Shown: in pieces, positions 1 to 8,650 of the stretch
How the letters are laid out: each line of letters opens with the position of its first letter
How positions within the stretch are numbered: the first letter of the stretch is position 1
NCBI RefSeq assembly: GCF_004769575.1
Contig: NZ_RQGA01000007.1
Span: 186,001 to 250,000 of the forward strand
Length of the DNA: 64,000 nt
From: Leptospira perdikensis
GTDB lineage: Bacteria; Spirochaetota; Leptospiria; Leptospirales; Leptospiraceae
Reading direction: 5' to 3'
Translations under genes and position numbers: made by a program
The notes under the pieces: model-generated
What the model was told of the DNA's origin: nothing
Databases searched by the model: none
Seen by the model: only the letters and a program-made list of their open reading frames with translations

Positions 1-37
1 CCGTAAAAAAGAGGGAGAAGAAGACTTCACTTCTTAC

Positions 38-520
38 TTAGGATTCGACCCCCAAAAATTTGGCGATGGATTTTCTGTCTTTTTCCAAACTATGTTTGTG
101 AATTTCTTCAATTGCCTTTTCTACAATCGGAGAAACAAATAAGAGACTAGAAATCACATCCACATCGTAGGAACGTTTGGATTCGGCTCCATCCGCTTCG
201 TATTTACTTTTACCTTTGATCACAAATACATTGTCTTTTCCTGGTGGGGAGATTTTGAATTCGTGAGTGTTCGTAGTAATGTCAAAAGTGGATTCTTCCA
301 AAAGAGAAAGATCGTTCAATGCTGCCGAAAGTACGGCAGGCATAGATCCTTCCAAACTCACTTTGCGTTTTTGGCGAATGATATTCCCATCTTTGGTTTC
401 TTCCAAAAGAGTTACATTTTTAAGATCAGGAAACTGATCTAGATGTTTATATCTTTCCTCTCTCGCATGTAGGAGTTTGTCGAGGGGAACGGAAAATGTA
501 TGAGTTACTTGGTATTTCAC
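38..520 (-). CDS. DUF2505/START-like lipid-binding-fold protein
   Basis: 160 residues with no signal peptide or membrane segment, so cytoplasmic. The N-terminus (YQVTHTFSVPLDKLL), the alternating beta pattern in the middle and the long C-terminal helix with VSPIVEKAIEEIH resemble DUF2505/START-like helix-grip proteins, whose ligands are unknown. It starts with GTG at 520, which shares one base with the TAG stop of the upstream ferritin-like gene, so the two are translationally coupled and probably act together. No catalytic residues are evident. The family call rests on overall pattern only. Confidence 0.6.
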   Translation of the reverse strand: MKYQVTHTFSVPLDKLLHAREERYKHLDQFPDLKNVTLLEETKDGNIIRQKRKVSLEGSMPAVLSAALNDLSLLEESTFDITTNTHEFKISPPGKDNVFVIKGKSKYEADGAESKRSYDVDVISSLLFVSPIVEKAIEEIHKHSLEKDRKSIAKFLGVES

Positions 521-1278
521 TATTTCTTCTTACCTTTTTTCTTAGCGGGTTTTGTTTTTGGTTTTGATACCGCTTTTTTTACGGCTTTTTTGGCTGCCTT
601 TTTCACAGTTTTCTTCGCAGAAGGTTTGTTTGTTGGTTTGGCAGCTTTTTTAGCAGATGGTTTTGTTAAAGAAACCTTTGCTTTTGGCGCAGGTTTCGCC
701 GCTTTTGGTTTTGCAGACACCTTGTTCGAAGGATTCACTTGTTCCATTAATTCTTCATCTTCCCAATAGAAAACTTGGTCTGCAGGGGTAGACTGTTCCA
801 TTGCCATAGCTTGAGCTTCTAGGAGAGAATTATTGGACTCGTTGAAGTTGGCTAATTTTTGGAATAATAAATTGATTTTAGGATCTTTGAATTTGTTTCG
901 AATGGTAGCATAAAAATTACGAGCATCTTCCCCTTCTCTAATGGCAAGTTCCAATGCTTTTCTTTCGTCTGCTTTCACTTCTGCGTGTTTATTTCGGTCC
1001 AATCTGTCCATAACCTTTTGGATGGTTGACGAATGGAACTTTTCAATTTCAGAAAGTTGTTTTAAGTTAGGAAGTTCTTTTCCTTCTGCACCTTTATAAA
1101 TTTCTTTAATGAATTTAATATGTTCATCACCATCTAACGCAAGTTGGCTGAACAGTTCTCGAATTTGACCTTCCGGTAAACTTTCGGAAAGTTTTAGATA
1201 AAAATTGAAACATTGAACTTCGTGTTCAATTGCGGCTGCAACTGCCTCGATAAAGGATGTTTTTTTTAGTGATTTCAT
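520..1278 (-). CDS. Ferritin-like (rubrerythrin-type) protein with histone-H1-like Lys/Ala/Pro tail
   Basis: 252 residues. Residues about 8-165 form a predicted four-helix ferritin-like bundle (IEHEVQCFNFYLKL, then DGDEHIKFIKEIY, then LELAIREGEDARNFY). The first half keeps an E-x-x-H-like metal site (DEH). The second-half position where rubrerythrins have ExxH reads ESNNSLLE, so a full di-iron site is doubtful. Residues about 186-252 are a low-complexity tail of AKK, PAK and KKAVKK units very like histone H1 or bacterial Hc1 tails, which suggests nucleic-acid binding. It is co-translated with the downstream START-like gene. A DNA-associated stress protein is an inference; the fold call is firmer than the function. 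Confidence 0.7.
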   Translation of the reverse strand: MKSLKKTSFIEAVAAAIEHEVQCFNFYLKLSESLPEGQIRELFSQLALDGDEHIKFIKEIYKGAEGKELPNLKQLSEIEKFHSSTIQKVMDRLDRNKHAEVKADERKALELAIREGEDARNFYATIRNKFKDPKINLLFQKLANFNESNNSLLEAQAMAMEQSTPADQVFYWEDEELMEQVNPSNKVSAKPKAAKPAPKAKVSLTKPSAKKAAKPTNKPSAKKTVKKAAKKAVKKAVSKPKTKPAKKKGKKK

Positions 1279-1336
1279 AATCCCATTCCCCGGTTATTCA
1301 AAACCATAAATACGATACTCGCGAGTTTTATGTGAA

Positions 1337-2005
1337 TCAAGTATTTTTCACTGATTGGACATCCAACTCTTCCGACTTTGTGGCAGAGTATATGAGGACT
1401 TGGGCAATGTAATAGGTGATCATAATTCCCATAGATGCAGTGAATCTGTCCATTTCTGGTTTTAGAAACATAGAATATGCTATAATGGAATCAGAAAGGA
1501 TAAATACCAAGGCACCCAACAGTCCTAGATAAAAAGGTTTGGAAACCGAATTTCTCGCAGCAGCACGCCAACCCATTAGGCAGATAGCAGAAATATAGAC
1601 TCCTACAGGAATGAGAAGAGGTCCCAGTTTTGGAACAAGAACTAAGAAGAAAGAACTACCAAATAGTAAAAACGGGACTGCCAGTAAAGGTTTAACTTTT
1701 GAGTCCAATGTGAAAGCATATGAGTAGATCAATTGGGCAATCAGAAAGGAACCGAGTCCAAATACAAAATATCCTTCTTTGGGAAGAGCAAGGAAAGCAT
1801 CCCCAAAAAGAGAAAACACTAGACCCACAGCCACCAATTTCCCACGTTTTTCCAAAGTCGGAAAGTAGCGAAAGAGTGCTACAATGAGAATCAATATTGG
1901 AATGATTTTGGAAGGGAGGTAGAGGGCATCATGTTTTGTGATCGTAGCGATCGCCAAAAGATGCACAATAGAATAGAGAACAAACAAAACAATTTCTTTA
2001 GCCAT
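1337..2005 (-). CDS. YhhN/TMEM86 family membrane protein, putative lysoplasmalogenase
   Basis: 222 residues, about eight hydrophobic helices, inner membrane. The family signature is visible: two conserved acidic motifs in membrane helices, GDAFLALP near residue 68 and LSDSIIAY near residue 170, and the usual YhhN length. Family members hydrolyse the vinyl-ether bond of lysoplasmalogens, releasing a fatty aldehyde; in bacteria most are unproven. An alkyl-DHAP-synthase-like enzyme at 59614-61242 in the same window makes an ether-lipid substrate plausible. It is separated from its neighbours by about 60 bp on each side and is probably monocistronic. Confidence 0.8.
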   Translation of the reverse strand: MAKEIVLFVLYSIVHLLAIATITKHDALYLPSKIIPILILIVALFRYFPTLEKRGKLVAVGLVFSLFGDAFLALPKEGYFVFGLGSFLIAQLIYSYAFTLDSKVKPLLAVPFLLFGSSFFLVLVPKLGPLLIPVGVYISAICLMGWRAAARNSVSKPFYLGLLGALVFILSDSIIAYSMFLKPEMDRFTASMGIMITYYIAQVLIYSATKSEELDVQSVKNT

Positions 2006-2070
2006 ATTTCTTACTTTACAGGGATATCATTCTCGAGATTTCATCAGATGAAAGCCCGAGTGATCAGCCT

Positions 2071-2379
2071 ATGAAACAAACACGACCCTTGTCCATCCTT
2101 TTCTTAATCTGTCTCCTATGGACCCATAGTTTATCCGCAAGAGAAGTGCCATCTGGTGGCGAAATGTTGATTGATTTGATTGTTGCGCGTCCTATGGGAC
2201 TTGCCGGTACCCTTCTCGGAACCGCAGCCTTTGTTGTCGCCTCCCCTTTCACATTATTGTCGGGAACGTTTTTACAATCAGGCAGACGTCTTGTTGTTTA
2301 CCCTGCTAAATTCACCTTCACACGTGGGTTAGGCGACTTTCCGGGTTATATGGAAGACTACCAAATCGTAGAGGAATAA
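2071..2379 (+). CDS. Small exported protein with glycine-zipper-like hydrophobic segment
   Basis: 102 residues. It has a Sec signal peptide (KQTRPLSILFLICLLWTHSLSA, cleavage near residue 23), then a conserved-looking DLIVARPMGLAGTLLGTAAF segment and a short C-terminus with FTFTRGLGDFPGY. This arrangement occurs in many proteobacterial and spirochaetal proteins of unknown function; the Gly-rich hydrophobic stretch probably sits in or against a membrane. The stop lies one base before the TTG start of mutA, and the last codons supply the mutA ribosome-binding site, so it is co-transcribed with the mutase operon, possibly by chance of position. Confidence 0.75.
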   Translation: MKQTRPLSILFLICLLWTHSLSAREVPSGGEMLIDLIVARPMGLAGTLLGTAAFVVASPFTLLSGTFLQSGRRLVVYPAKFTFTRGLGDFPGYMEDYQIVEE

Positions 2380-2380
2380 A

Positions 2381-4192
2381 TTGAACGAATTTTTATTTTC
2401 AGACTTCCCTGAAGTTTCCACTGAGGATTGGAAAAACCAAATCCTCAAAGATTTAAAAGGTAACCCTTGGGACAAAGTCACATGGGAAACAGAAGAAGGA
2501 TTCAAAATCGAACCCTTCTACCGCAAAGAAGATATCCCCGAACTTCCTAGAGTGTACAAACGGAATCCAGGATGGAATATCACTGAAACCATCCTGTCTG
2601 AATCAGAACTGAATGACCTTTCCAAAAAAGGTGCGGATGCTGCAGTCCTTATCTCACACGAAGAAGATGGAAACCAATTTGGATTAAAAATCAAATCTTC
2701 TAGTGACTTGGAAAAACTTGCAGGCCAGACGGGAAATCTTCCCCTTGTGGTCTCCCTTAGCTCTAGAACTACATCTTTTGCTGACTCACTTAAAAAACTT
2801 ACATCTTCGCATAACATCGTTCTTGGCGATTTGGATCCTTACGGAACTGCACTTTTATCTGGGGAATTAAAAATCGAAGAAGGTGCTATCGGAAAATCTT
2901 TTGCAACACTTTCCGGAACCAAAGGATTTGCTGGTGTTGGGATTCATAGTTACTACTTACGAGATGCCGGGGCTTCCATTGGCCAAGAGTTGGCCTATTC
3001 TCTTTCTTGGGGAGTGGACTATTTAAACCGCCATATTGATGTTGGTGTTTCGATTGAAGACGCTGCTGCCAACATTTGGTTCTGGATGGGAATTGGTTCC
3101 GACTACTTTACCGAAATGGCAAAATTTCGAGCCATGCGGATCCTCTGGACAGAAGTTTTGAATGCTTACAAACCTGGCCTTGGAGAAAGTGTTCCGGCCC
3201 TTATCGTTGCAAGAACTTCCAATTTCCAATTCACGGCTTACGACCCCTATGTCAATATGTTACGCGGAACAACTGCTGCAATGTCTGCTGTCATGGGTGG
3301 GGCCGATTTTGTTTCTGTTTTACCATTTGATTCTGAATACTCCGCACAACAAGAGTTAGGCAAACGAATTGCCAGAAATTCACAACTCCTTCTTCGTTAT
3401 GAGTCCTTCCTTGACAAAGTGGAAGACCCAGCTGCTGGATCTTATTATTTAGAAGTCCTCACTAAAAAACTAGCAGAAACAGCATGGTCTCAATTTCAAA
3501 CTTTAGAAAAAGACGGTGGATTTGGGGATGCTTTGAAAAAAGGTACCATCCAGAAAGAGATCACAACTCGTGCTGATAAAAAAAGAAATGCTCTAGCCAC
3601 CAAAAAAGAAATCTTACTCGGAACAAACCAATACCCTCTTCCTTCCGAAAGACATCCTGAACTTGTCAGTTCTTTAGAAGAGACCAAAAAACAAATTGGA
3701 ACAACAAAGAAGACAACCTATGTAAGTCTTGTTCCCGTTCGTCTTTCTTACGAATTTGACAAATGGAGAAATATCACAGACACTCATATCGCATCGGGGG
3801 AAAAACTTCCAAAGATTTTTTTACTCACCATCGGTGACTTAACTATGCGAAAAGCAAGAGCCGGGTTTAGTTCCAACTTTCTCGGTTGCCTTGGGTATGA
3901 AATCATCGATAACCTCGGATTCACTTCTGTTAAAGAAGGTGTGTCGGCAGCCAAAGAACTCGGTGCAGAAATCGTTGTCTTATGTTCGTCTGACGAAGAG
4001 TATGCGACCTACCTGCCCGAATTTGTTTTGGAGATGAAAACCCAATTGCCTAACTCCTGGAAATTACTCGCAGGATATCCAAAAGACCTCATCACACAAG
4101 CCGAATCTCTCGGGATCGACGACTTCATCCATATGAAACGAAACATCGTGGAATTTATGGAAAAAGCCCAAACCAAATGGATCGGGAAATAA
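2381..4192 (+). CDS. mutA: Methylmalonyl-CoA mutase small (beta) subunit
   Basis: 603 residues. Partner of MutB in the heterodimeric mutase that interconverts (R)-methylmalonyl-CoA and succinyl-CoA. Residues about 60-420 form the degenerate TIM-barrel ([41 protein letters not shown]). Residues about 465-600 are the cobalamin-domain fold, but the DxHxxG cobalt-ligating motif is absent and the equivalent stretch reads [16 protein letters not shown], as usual for non-catalytic small subunits. The start is TTG at 2381 with GAGGAA four bases upstream. The stop is one base before the mutB ATG, so the pair is one transcript. Confidence 0.95.
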   Translation: MNEFLFSDFPEVSTEDWKNQILKDLKGNPWDKVTWETEEGFKIEPFYRKEDIPELPRVYKRNPGWNITETILSESELNDLSKKGADAAVLISHEEDGNQFGLKIKSSSDLEKLAGQTGNLPLVVSLSSRTTSFADSLKKLTSSHNIVLGDLDPYGTALLSGELKIEEGAIGKSFATLSGTKGFAGVGIHSYYLRDAGASIGQELAYSLSWGVDYLNRHIDVGVSIEDAAANIWFWMGIGSDYFTEMAKFRAMRILWTEVLNAYKPGLGESVPALIVARTSNFQFTAYDPYVNMLRGTTAAMSAVMGGADFVSVLPFDSEYSAQQELGKRIARNSQLLLRYESFLDKVEDPAAGSYYLEVLTKKLAETAWSQFQTLEKDGGFGDALKKGTIQKEITTRADKKRNALATKKEILLGTNQYPLPSERHPELVSSLEETKKQIGTTKKTTYVSLVPVRLSYEFDKWRNITDTHIASGEKLPKIFLLTIGDLTMRKARAGFSSNFLGCLGYEIIDNLGFTSVKEGVSAAKELGAEIVVLCSSDEEYATYLPEFVLEMKTQLPNSWKLLAGYPKDLITQAESLGIDDFIHMKRNIVEFMEKAQTKWIGK

Positions 4193-4193
4193 A

Positions 4194-6332
4194 ATGAACA
4201 AACCCAATTTTGCCAATACTCCTCTTTCTTTCGGTTCTACAAAACCAGACCCCAAGGCCATATCCCTTTGGCAAACCGCGGAAGGAATCACCATTCAATC
4301 TCGTTATGCGAAGGCCGATTTGGATGGAATCGAACACTTAAATTATGCCGCAGGAATTCCCCCTTATTTACGTGGTCCTTATTCTACGATGTATGTGAAT
4401 AAACCTTGGACCGTTCGTCAGTACGCAGGATTTTCCACGGCCGAAGAATCCAATGCTTTTTATCGTAGAAACCTAGCTGCCGGACAAAAGGGACTTTCTG
4501 TTGCCTTTGACCTTGCCACCCACCGCGGTTACGACTCTGACCATGAACGAGTGGTTGGAGACGTGGGAAAAGCGGGTGTGGCCATCGATTCGGTTTTGGA
4601 TATGAAGATCCTCTTCGACCAAATCCCTCTGGATCAAATGTCGGTTTCGATGACCATGAACGGTGCCGTCATTCCTGTACTTGCTTTTTATATTGTTGCG
4701 GCTGAAGAACAAGGTGTCTCCAAAGACAAACTTTCCGGCACCATCCAAAATGATATTTTGAAAGAGTTTATGGTGCGTAACACTTACATTTACCCACCCA
4801 AACATTCCATGAAAATCATCGCCGATATCTTTGGTTACACTTCCAAATATATGCCCAAGTTTAACTCTATCTCCATCTCTGGGTATCATATGCAAGAAGC
4901 CGGTGCTACTGCCGACTTAGAACTTGCTTATACTCTTGCGGACGGTTGGGAGTACATCAAAACAGGAATTGCTTCTGGCCTTTCTGTAGATGAGTTTGCT
5001 CCAAGGCTTTCCTTCTTTTGGGCGATTGGAATGAACCATTTTATGGAGATTGCCAAGATGCGTGCGGGTCGACTTCTCTGGGCAAAAATAGTCAAACAGT
5101 TCCAACCCAAATCAACTAAGTCACTCGCACTCCGAACCCATTGCCAAACTTCTGGTTGGTCACTCACCGAACAAGATCCGTTCAATAACGTAGGGAGAAC
5201 TTGCATCGAAGCGATGGCAGCCTCTCTTGGTCATACTCAGTCCTTACATACAAATGCCCTAGATGAAGCCATTGCTCTACCGACGGACTTCTCGGCAAGA
5301 ATTGCAAGGAATACACAGATTTACTTACAAGAAGAAACAAACATCCACAGAGTCATCGACCCTTGGGGTGGTTCCTTCTATGTAGAAAAACTCACAAACG
5401 ATCTCGTTCACAAAGCTTGGGCCCTCATCACCGAAGTACAAAAATTAGGTGGTATGGCAGAGGCGATTGAAACGGGAATTCCTAAGATGCGAATTGAAGA
5501 AGCATCTGCAAGAAAACAAGCTCGTATTGATTCAGGAAAAGATGTGATTGTTGGAGTGAACCGATTCCGTTTGGATAAAGAAGCTCCTCTTGATATTTTA
5601 GACATTGATAATACTGCCGTTCGAATTGCCCAAATCAAACGTTTGGAACAAATGAAAAAAGATCGTGATAACACGGCAGTAGAAGCTGCATTAAATGCCA
5701 TCACCAAATGTGCGGAAACTGGCGAAGGAAATCTTTTGGAACTAGCAGTGGACGCAGCTCGCAAACGTGCTTCTCTTGGTGAAATTTCTTATGCCATGGA
5801 AAAAGTATTTGGGAGGTACAAAGCAGTGATTCGTTCTATCTCAGGAGTGTATTCCTCCGAAATTTCCGAAGACAAAGGATATCTGGAAGCCAGAGACCTT
5901 GCTGATGAATTTGCCAAACTAGAAGGACGTCGTCCGAGAATCATGGTGGCAAAAATGGGCCAAGACGGACACGACCGTGGTGCTAAGGTGATTTCAACTA
6001 GTTTTGCGGATATGGGTTTCGACGTTGATATCGGGCCTCTATTCCAAACTCCAGCAGAAGTGGCAAAACAAGTGGTAGAAAACGATTGTCATATTTTAGG
6101 AGTCTCCTCTCTTGCTGCCGGCCACAAAACTCTGGTTCCGCAAGTGATCGAAGAGTTAGCAAAACTTGGGGCCGAGGATGTGCTTGTGGTTGTCGGTGGA
6201 GTGATTCCAGCCCAAGACTACGACTTCCTCTACAAATCAGGTGCTACCGCCATATTTGGACCGGGAACTGTGATTTCAGAAGCAGCCAAACAAATTCTAA
6301 ATATCCTACTCGGCGAAAGAAGAGCCGCTTAG
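4194..6332 (+). CDS. mutB: Methylmalonyl-CoA mutase large (alpha) subunit, catalytic
   Basis: 712 residues, normal full length. Adenosylcobalamin-dependent mutase converting methylmalonyl-CoA to succinyl-CoA, the last step of propionyl-CoA assimilation. The N-terminal TIM barrel carries [14 protein letters not shown] and the [15 protein letters not shown] strand. The C-terminal B12 domain has the base-off/His-on motif D591-G-H593-D-R-G596, where His593 is the predicted lower cobalt ligand, followed by the GVSSLAAGH and VVVGGVIP nucleotide-loop motifs. It follows mutA directly. A Rho-independent-type hairpin at 6358-6391 lies between it and meaB, so chaperone levels may be set by partial read-through. 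Confidence 0.97.
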   Translation: MNKPNFANTPLSFGSTKPDPKAISLWQTAEGITIQSRYAKADLDGIEHLNYAAGIPPYLRGPYSTMYVNKPWTVRQYAGFSTAEESNAFYRRNLAAGQKGLSVAFDLATHRGYDSDHERVVGDVGKAGVAIDSVLDMKILFDQIPLDQMSVSMTMNGAVIPVLAFYIVAAEEQGVSKDKLSGTIQNDILKEFMVRNTYIYPPKHSMKIIADIFGYTSKYMPKFNSISISGYHMQEAGATADLELAYTLADGWEYIKTGIASGLSVDEFAPRLSFFWAIGMNHFMEIAKMRAGRLLWAKIVKQFQPKSTKSLALRTHCQTSGWSLTEQDPFNNVGRTCIEAMAASLGHTQSLHTNALDEAIALPTDFSARIARNTQIYLQEETNIHRVIDPWGGSFYVEKLTNDLVHKAWALITEVQKLGGMAEAIETGIPKMRIEEASARKQARIDSGKDVIVGVNRFRLDKEAPLDILDIDNTAVRIAQIKRLEQMKKDRDNTAVEAALNAITKCAETGEGNLLELAVDAARKRASLGEISYAMEKVFGRYKAVIRSISGVYSSEISEDKGYLEARDLADEFAKLEGRRPRIMVAKMGQDGHDRGAKVISTSFADMGFDVDIGPLFQTPAEVAKQVVENDCHILGVSSLAAGHKTLVPQVIEELAKLGAEDVLVVVGGVIPAQDYDFLYKSGATAIFGPGTVISEAAKQILNILLGERRAA

Positions 6333-6357
6333 TCGCAGAAGGATACATTCCACCAAA

Positions 6358-6391
6358 CACCGATTTGTTTAAAATGGCAATCGGTGTTTTT
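6358..6391 (+). terminator. Intrinsic terminator between mutB and meaB
   Basis: The arms CACCGATT (6358-6365) and AATCGGTG (6379-6386) are perfect 8-base inverted repeats around a 13-base loop, followed by TTTTT. This is a standard intrinsic-terminator layout 25 bases after the mutB stop. Because meaB follows on the same strand with no obvious promoter of its own, partial termination is likely. Confidence 0.7.
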
Positions 6392-6420
6392 GGAATTTCA
6401 CACCGCAGGCAAAAACCATT

Positions 6421-7536
6421 ATGGAAACACCTAACGAGGATATGGGTCAAAAGAAAACGCCGAAGGAAGAACCGAACCAAAAATCGGCTCTTTCGGTAAA
6501 CCCTGGCGTTGCCGATGCTCCTGCCATTTCCCCCTACATTCGTGACCAAAGAAAAACTCTCGTTCGAAAAGAAATCACAGCGGAAGATTTAGCTGCCGGA
6601 ATTTTATCGGGGAACAGAACTCATCTTTCCAAAGCCATCACTCTTGTAGAAAGTAACTTAGAAGAACACAATGACAAAGCCCAAGCCATATTGGAACTTG
6701 TTATGCATAAGGTAGGTAATTCGATTCGAATCGGAATCACAGGAGTTCCGGGTGTTGGGAAATCCACATTCATCGAAAGTTTCGGAAGTTATCTCCTCGA
6801 ACAAAATCATAAACTCGCAGTTCTTGCCATTGATCCCAGTAGCCAAAGAACAAAAGGATCTATTTTGGGTGACAAAACCCGAATGGAAATCCTCTCTAAA
6901 TCTGCCAATGCCTTCATCCGCCCTTCGCCGAGCAGTGGTTCTTTGGGAGGGGTGGCCAGAAAAACACGAGAATCCATGTATCTTTGCGAAGCTGCAGGTT
7001 TTGATACCATCATCATTGAAACAGTGGGAGTCGGACAATCGGAAACTCAAGTCCATTCGATGGTGGATTTTTTCTTGTTACTGATGCTTGCAGGTGCTGG
7101 AGACGAACTCCAAGGAATCAAACGTGGAATTATGGAGATGGCAGACCTCATTGCCATCAACAAAGCAGACGGGCAAAACGAACCCTTTGCAATGAGAGCC
7201 AGGGTCGAATACGAATCGGCACTTCACCTCTTCCCGGCCCCAGAATCAAAATGGACACCGAGAGCAACAACCTGTAGTGGGATCGGCGGAAAGGGTATTG
7301 ATGAAATCTGGAAATTGATTTTAGATTATATATCCACAACCAAAACAAATGGGTATTATGCGAAGAATCGCGAAAACCAAACCAAAATGTGGTTTCACGA
7401 AACACTCAGAGAGGTAGTCCTTGAAGATTACTTTGCCCGTCCTGGCAAAAAAAATTCCATTTTGGAATCGGAAAAAAAACTGATGAGTGGCCAATCCACT
7501 CTACTCAAAGAAATCAAACGATTGATGGGTAATTAA
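6421..7536 (+). CDS. meaB: MeaB/ArgK-type G3E GTPase, mutase chaperone
   Basis: 371 residues. A P-loop GTPase that gates cofactor loading and protects or reactivates methylmalonyl-CoA mutase. The Walker A motif is G108-VPGVGKS115; AIDPSSQRTKGSILGDKTRM is the family switch region; ETVGVGQSE is the Walker B/switch II region; NKAD gives guanine specificity. Residues 1-60 are an N-terminal extension rich in charged residues, and the C-terminal helices serve dimerisation in homologues. The ATG at 6421 is used here; an in-frame ATG at 6442 with GAGGA just upstream is an alternative start. It serves the mutAB pair upstream; a paralogue at 55001 accompanies a second mutase. Confidence 0.93.
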   Translation: METPNEDMGQKKTPKEEPNQKSALSVNPGVADAPAISPYIRDQRKTLVRKEITAEDLAAGILSGNRTHLSKAITLVESNLEEHNDKAQAILELVMHKVGNSIRIGITGVPGVGKSTFIESFGSYLLEQNHKLAVLAIDPSSQRTKGSILGDKTRMEILSKSANAFIRPSPSSGSLGGVARKTRESMYLCEAAGFDTIIIETVGVGQSETQVHSMVDFFLLLMLAGAGDELQGIKRGIMEMADLIAINKADGQNEPFAMRARVEYESALHLFPAPESKWTPRATTCSGIGGKGIDEIWKLILDYISTTKTNGYYAKNRENQTKMWFHETLREVVLEDYFARPGKKNSILESEKKLMSGQSTLLKEIKRLMGN

Positions 7537-7538
7537 AA

Positions 7539-7570
7539 AAATACCACCGCATTTCATTACGATGGTATTT
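7539..7570 (+). terminator. Weak hairpin after meaB
   Basis: AAATACCA (7539-7546) and TGGTATTT (7563-7570) form an 8-bp stem with a 16-base loop, starting 2 bases after the meaB stop. There is no U-run after it, so it is either a weak terminator or an mRNA 3'-end stabiliser. Confidence 0.35.
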
Positions 7571-7593
7571 GCCAGGAGCAATCAGATTGTCTA

Positions 7594-7707
7594 ATGGAAA
7601 TCATACGCTATTCGGCCAATCAAAGAGCAGGAAAGATTGGTGAACAAAATCTAATTCTACTAAATCACGAACGATTTGTCTATCTACCAAATGGTATAAA
7701 AAACTAG
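7594..7707 (+). CDS. Possible 37-residue peptide or gene remnant ending in FVYLPNGIKN
   Basis: ATG at 7594 to TAG at 7705-7707. The peptide begins MEIIRYSANQRAGKIG and ends HERFVYLPNGIKN. An AGGAG sequence lies about 16 bases upstream, farther than ideal. The ending is repeated almost exactly about 290 bases downstream in another short frame, which argues that the amino-acid sequence, not just the DNA, was once meaningful. I do not recognise a family. It may be the 3' remnant of a longer gene. Confidence 0.3.
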   Translation: MEIIRYSANQRAGKIGEQNLILLNHERFVYLPNGIKN

Positions 7708-7708
7708 T

Positions 7709-7957
7709 TCAATGCAAAAACCGGATAGAAACGAACGGTAAAGGTAGGTGATTCTTTTTTGGGCTCGTCACTTTCTTTGAGGGCCCTTCAATACTTTCGA
7801 GTTAAAAAACCCAATTCATAAAGAATACGAGGGCAAAATAAACACCAAACCACAGAACTAGTCTTAGTTTCATCAAAAGAGCAGTGATCCAATCAATATA
7901 CTCTAGTCGGGTTTGAATGTGTTTTGGTAGGTTGATGCTATTACGATATCCGATTCC
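7709..7957 (-). pseudogene. Remnant of a small membrane protein gene
   Basis: Read on the minus strand from 7957, an open frame with no usable start gives a protein-like segment (LPKHIQTRLEYIDWITALL, then a hydrophobic helix LVLWFGVYFALVFFMNWVF). It meets a TAA at 7804-7802 and then stays open in the same frame for 30 more codons (through [16 protein letters not shown]) to a TGA at 7711-7709. The well-formed transmembrane helix, missing start and internal stop fit a decayed gene. The family is not recognised. Confidence 0.4.
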
Positions 7958-7993
7958 CTAAACTTTGTCTATTTACCAGATGGTATAAAATGA
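7931..7993 (+). pseudogene. Short remnant ending in FVYLPDGIK
   Basis: A 20-codon frame (GTT at 7931 to TGA at 7991-7993), preceded by an in-frame TAG, ends with the same nonapeptide pattern as the 7594-7707 frame, with Asp for Asn. It has no start or ribosome-binding site and is best read as the 3' tip of a duplicated, mostly deleted gene. Confidence 0.3.
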
Positions 7994-8008
7994 AAGGTTC
8001 GTTTCTCT

Positions 8009-8650
8009 TCAAAAGATTCCGAACTGGCGCGCTTTTTTTAACATTTGCACCCTTGTATTCACTTGGAGTTTTTTATAGATTGTTTTGATTTGTTGGCGTA
8101 CTGTCCCAACAGTAGTTCCAAATAAAGAAGCAATTTGATTTGGATTGTCCCCCTCAACAATCAGTTCCAAAATTTGTCGTTCTCTCGGCGTTAAAACTTC
8201 CACCCCAACACCCAAAGGATCAATCAGAGTTTGTGGTTTACGAAAACTTAACAATACTTTGGCGGCGATGGATGGAGAAATCACACTCCCCCCATCGAGT
8301 AAGGTTTGGATGGTATCATGTAAAGAATCAAGTTCGGACTTCCAAATATATCCAGAAGCACCATTTCTTAGGGCGGAGAAAATTGCATCGTCTGTTTGTA
8401 ACGATGAAATCACAAGGCTCTTTCTCGATTCGACGGTATGATAAGTTTTGAGTACATCGATTCCGCTCATTCCAGGAAGGCCTATATCTAAAATCAGAAG
8501 ATCCCATTCCTTAGGTTCCTCTTCTGCCCAAAATGTTTCTGCGGAATTCCAAGTGGTTAATTGTAAGTTTGGATTCTGATTCAAAACTCCACACAGAGAC
8601 TGCAAAAAATCTAAATTATCTTCGATGATTCCAATTGAGATGGATTTCAT
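8009..8650 (-). CDS. NarL/LuxR-type response regulator
   Basis: 213 residues. The receiver domain (about 1-120) has acidic pocket E10/D11, phospho-acceptor D55 in LLILDIGLPGMSGID and a serine in VISSLQ. A LuxR-type helix-turn-helix follows (about 148-213; LTPRERQILELIVEG, GTTVGTVRQQIKTIY). It is a transcription factor activated by the kinase encoded immediately upstream; the genes overlap by 4 bases (ATGA) and are translated together. The regulon cannot be read from the sequence. Gene-remnant DNA lies downstream. Confidence 0.92.
   Translation of the reverse strand: MKSISIGIIEDNLDFLQSLCGVLNQNPNLQLTTWNSAETFWAEEEPKEWDLLILDIGLPGMSGIDVLKTYHTVESRKSLVISSLQTDDAIFSALRNGASGYIWKSELDSLHDTIQTLLDGGSVISPSIAAKVLLSFRKPQTLIDPLGVGVEVLTPRERQILELIVEGDNPNQIASLFGTTVGTVRQQIKTIYKKLQVNTRVQMLKKARQFGIF

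Larger units (their letters stand above)
7537..8008. other. 472-bp gene-poor stretch with degraded coding remnants and a duplicated segment
   Basis: No intact gene of normal size is present. The stretch holds a 37-codon open frame (7594-7707), a membrane-protein-like frame without a start on the minus strand (7709-7957, one in-frame stop), and a short remnant (7931-7993). The sequence around 7675-7701 and 7964-7990 is a near-identical 27-base direct repeat containing TACCA-N2-TGGTA; read on the plus strand both copies encode the same ending, FVYLP(N/D)GIK. This suggests duplication followed by decay. Confidence 0.6.

Noticed and set aside
500..769. Plus-strand open frame with repeated Phe/Ala
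   Set aside because: It is the complement of the Lys/Ala-rich tail of the ferritin-like gene; the biased codons keep the opposite strand open.
7675..7990. Direct repeats considered as ends of an insertion sequence or integron cassette
   Set aside because: There is no transposase or integrase frame between them and no attC-type core sites; shared coding ends explain the repeats better.
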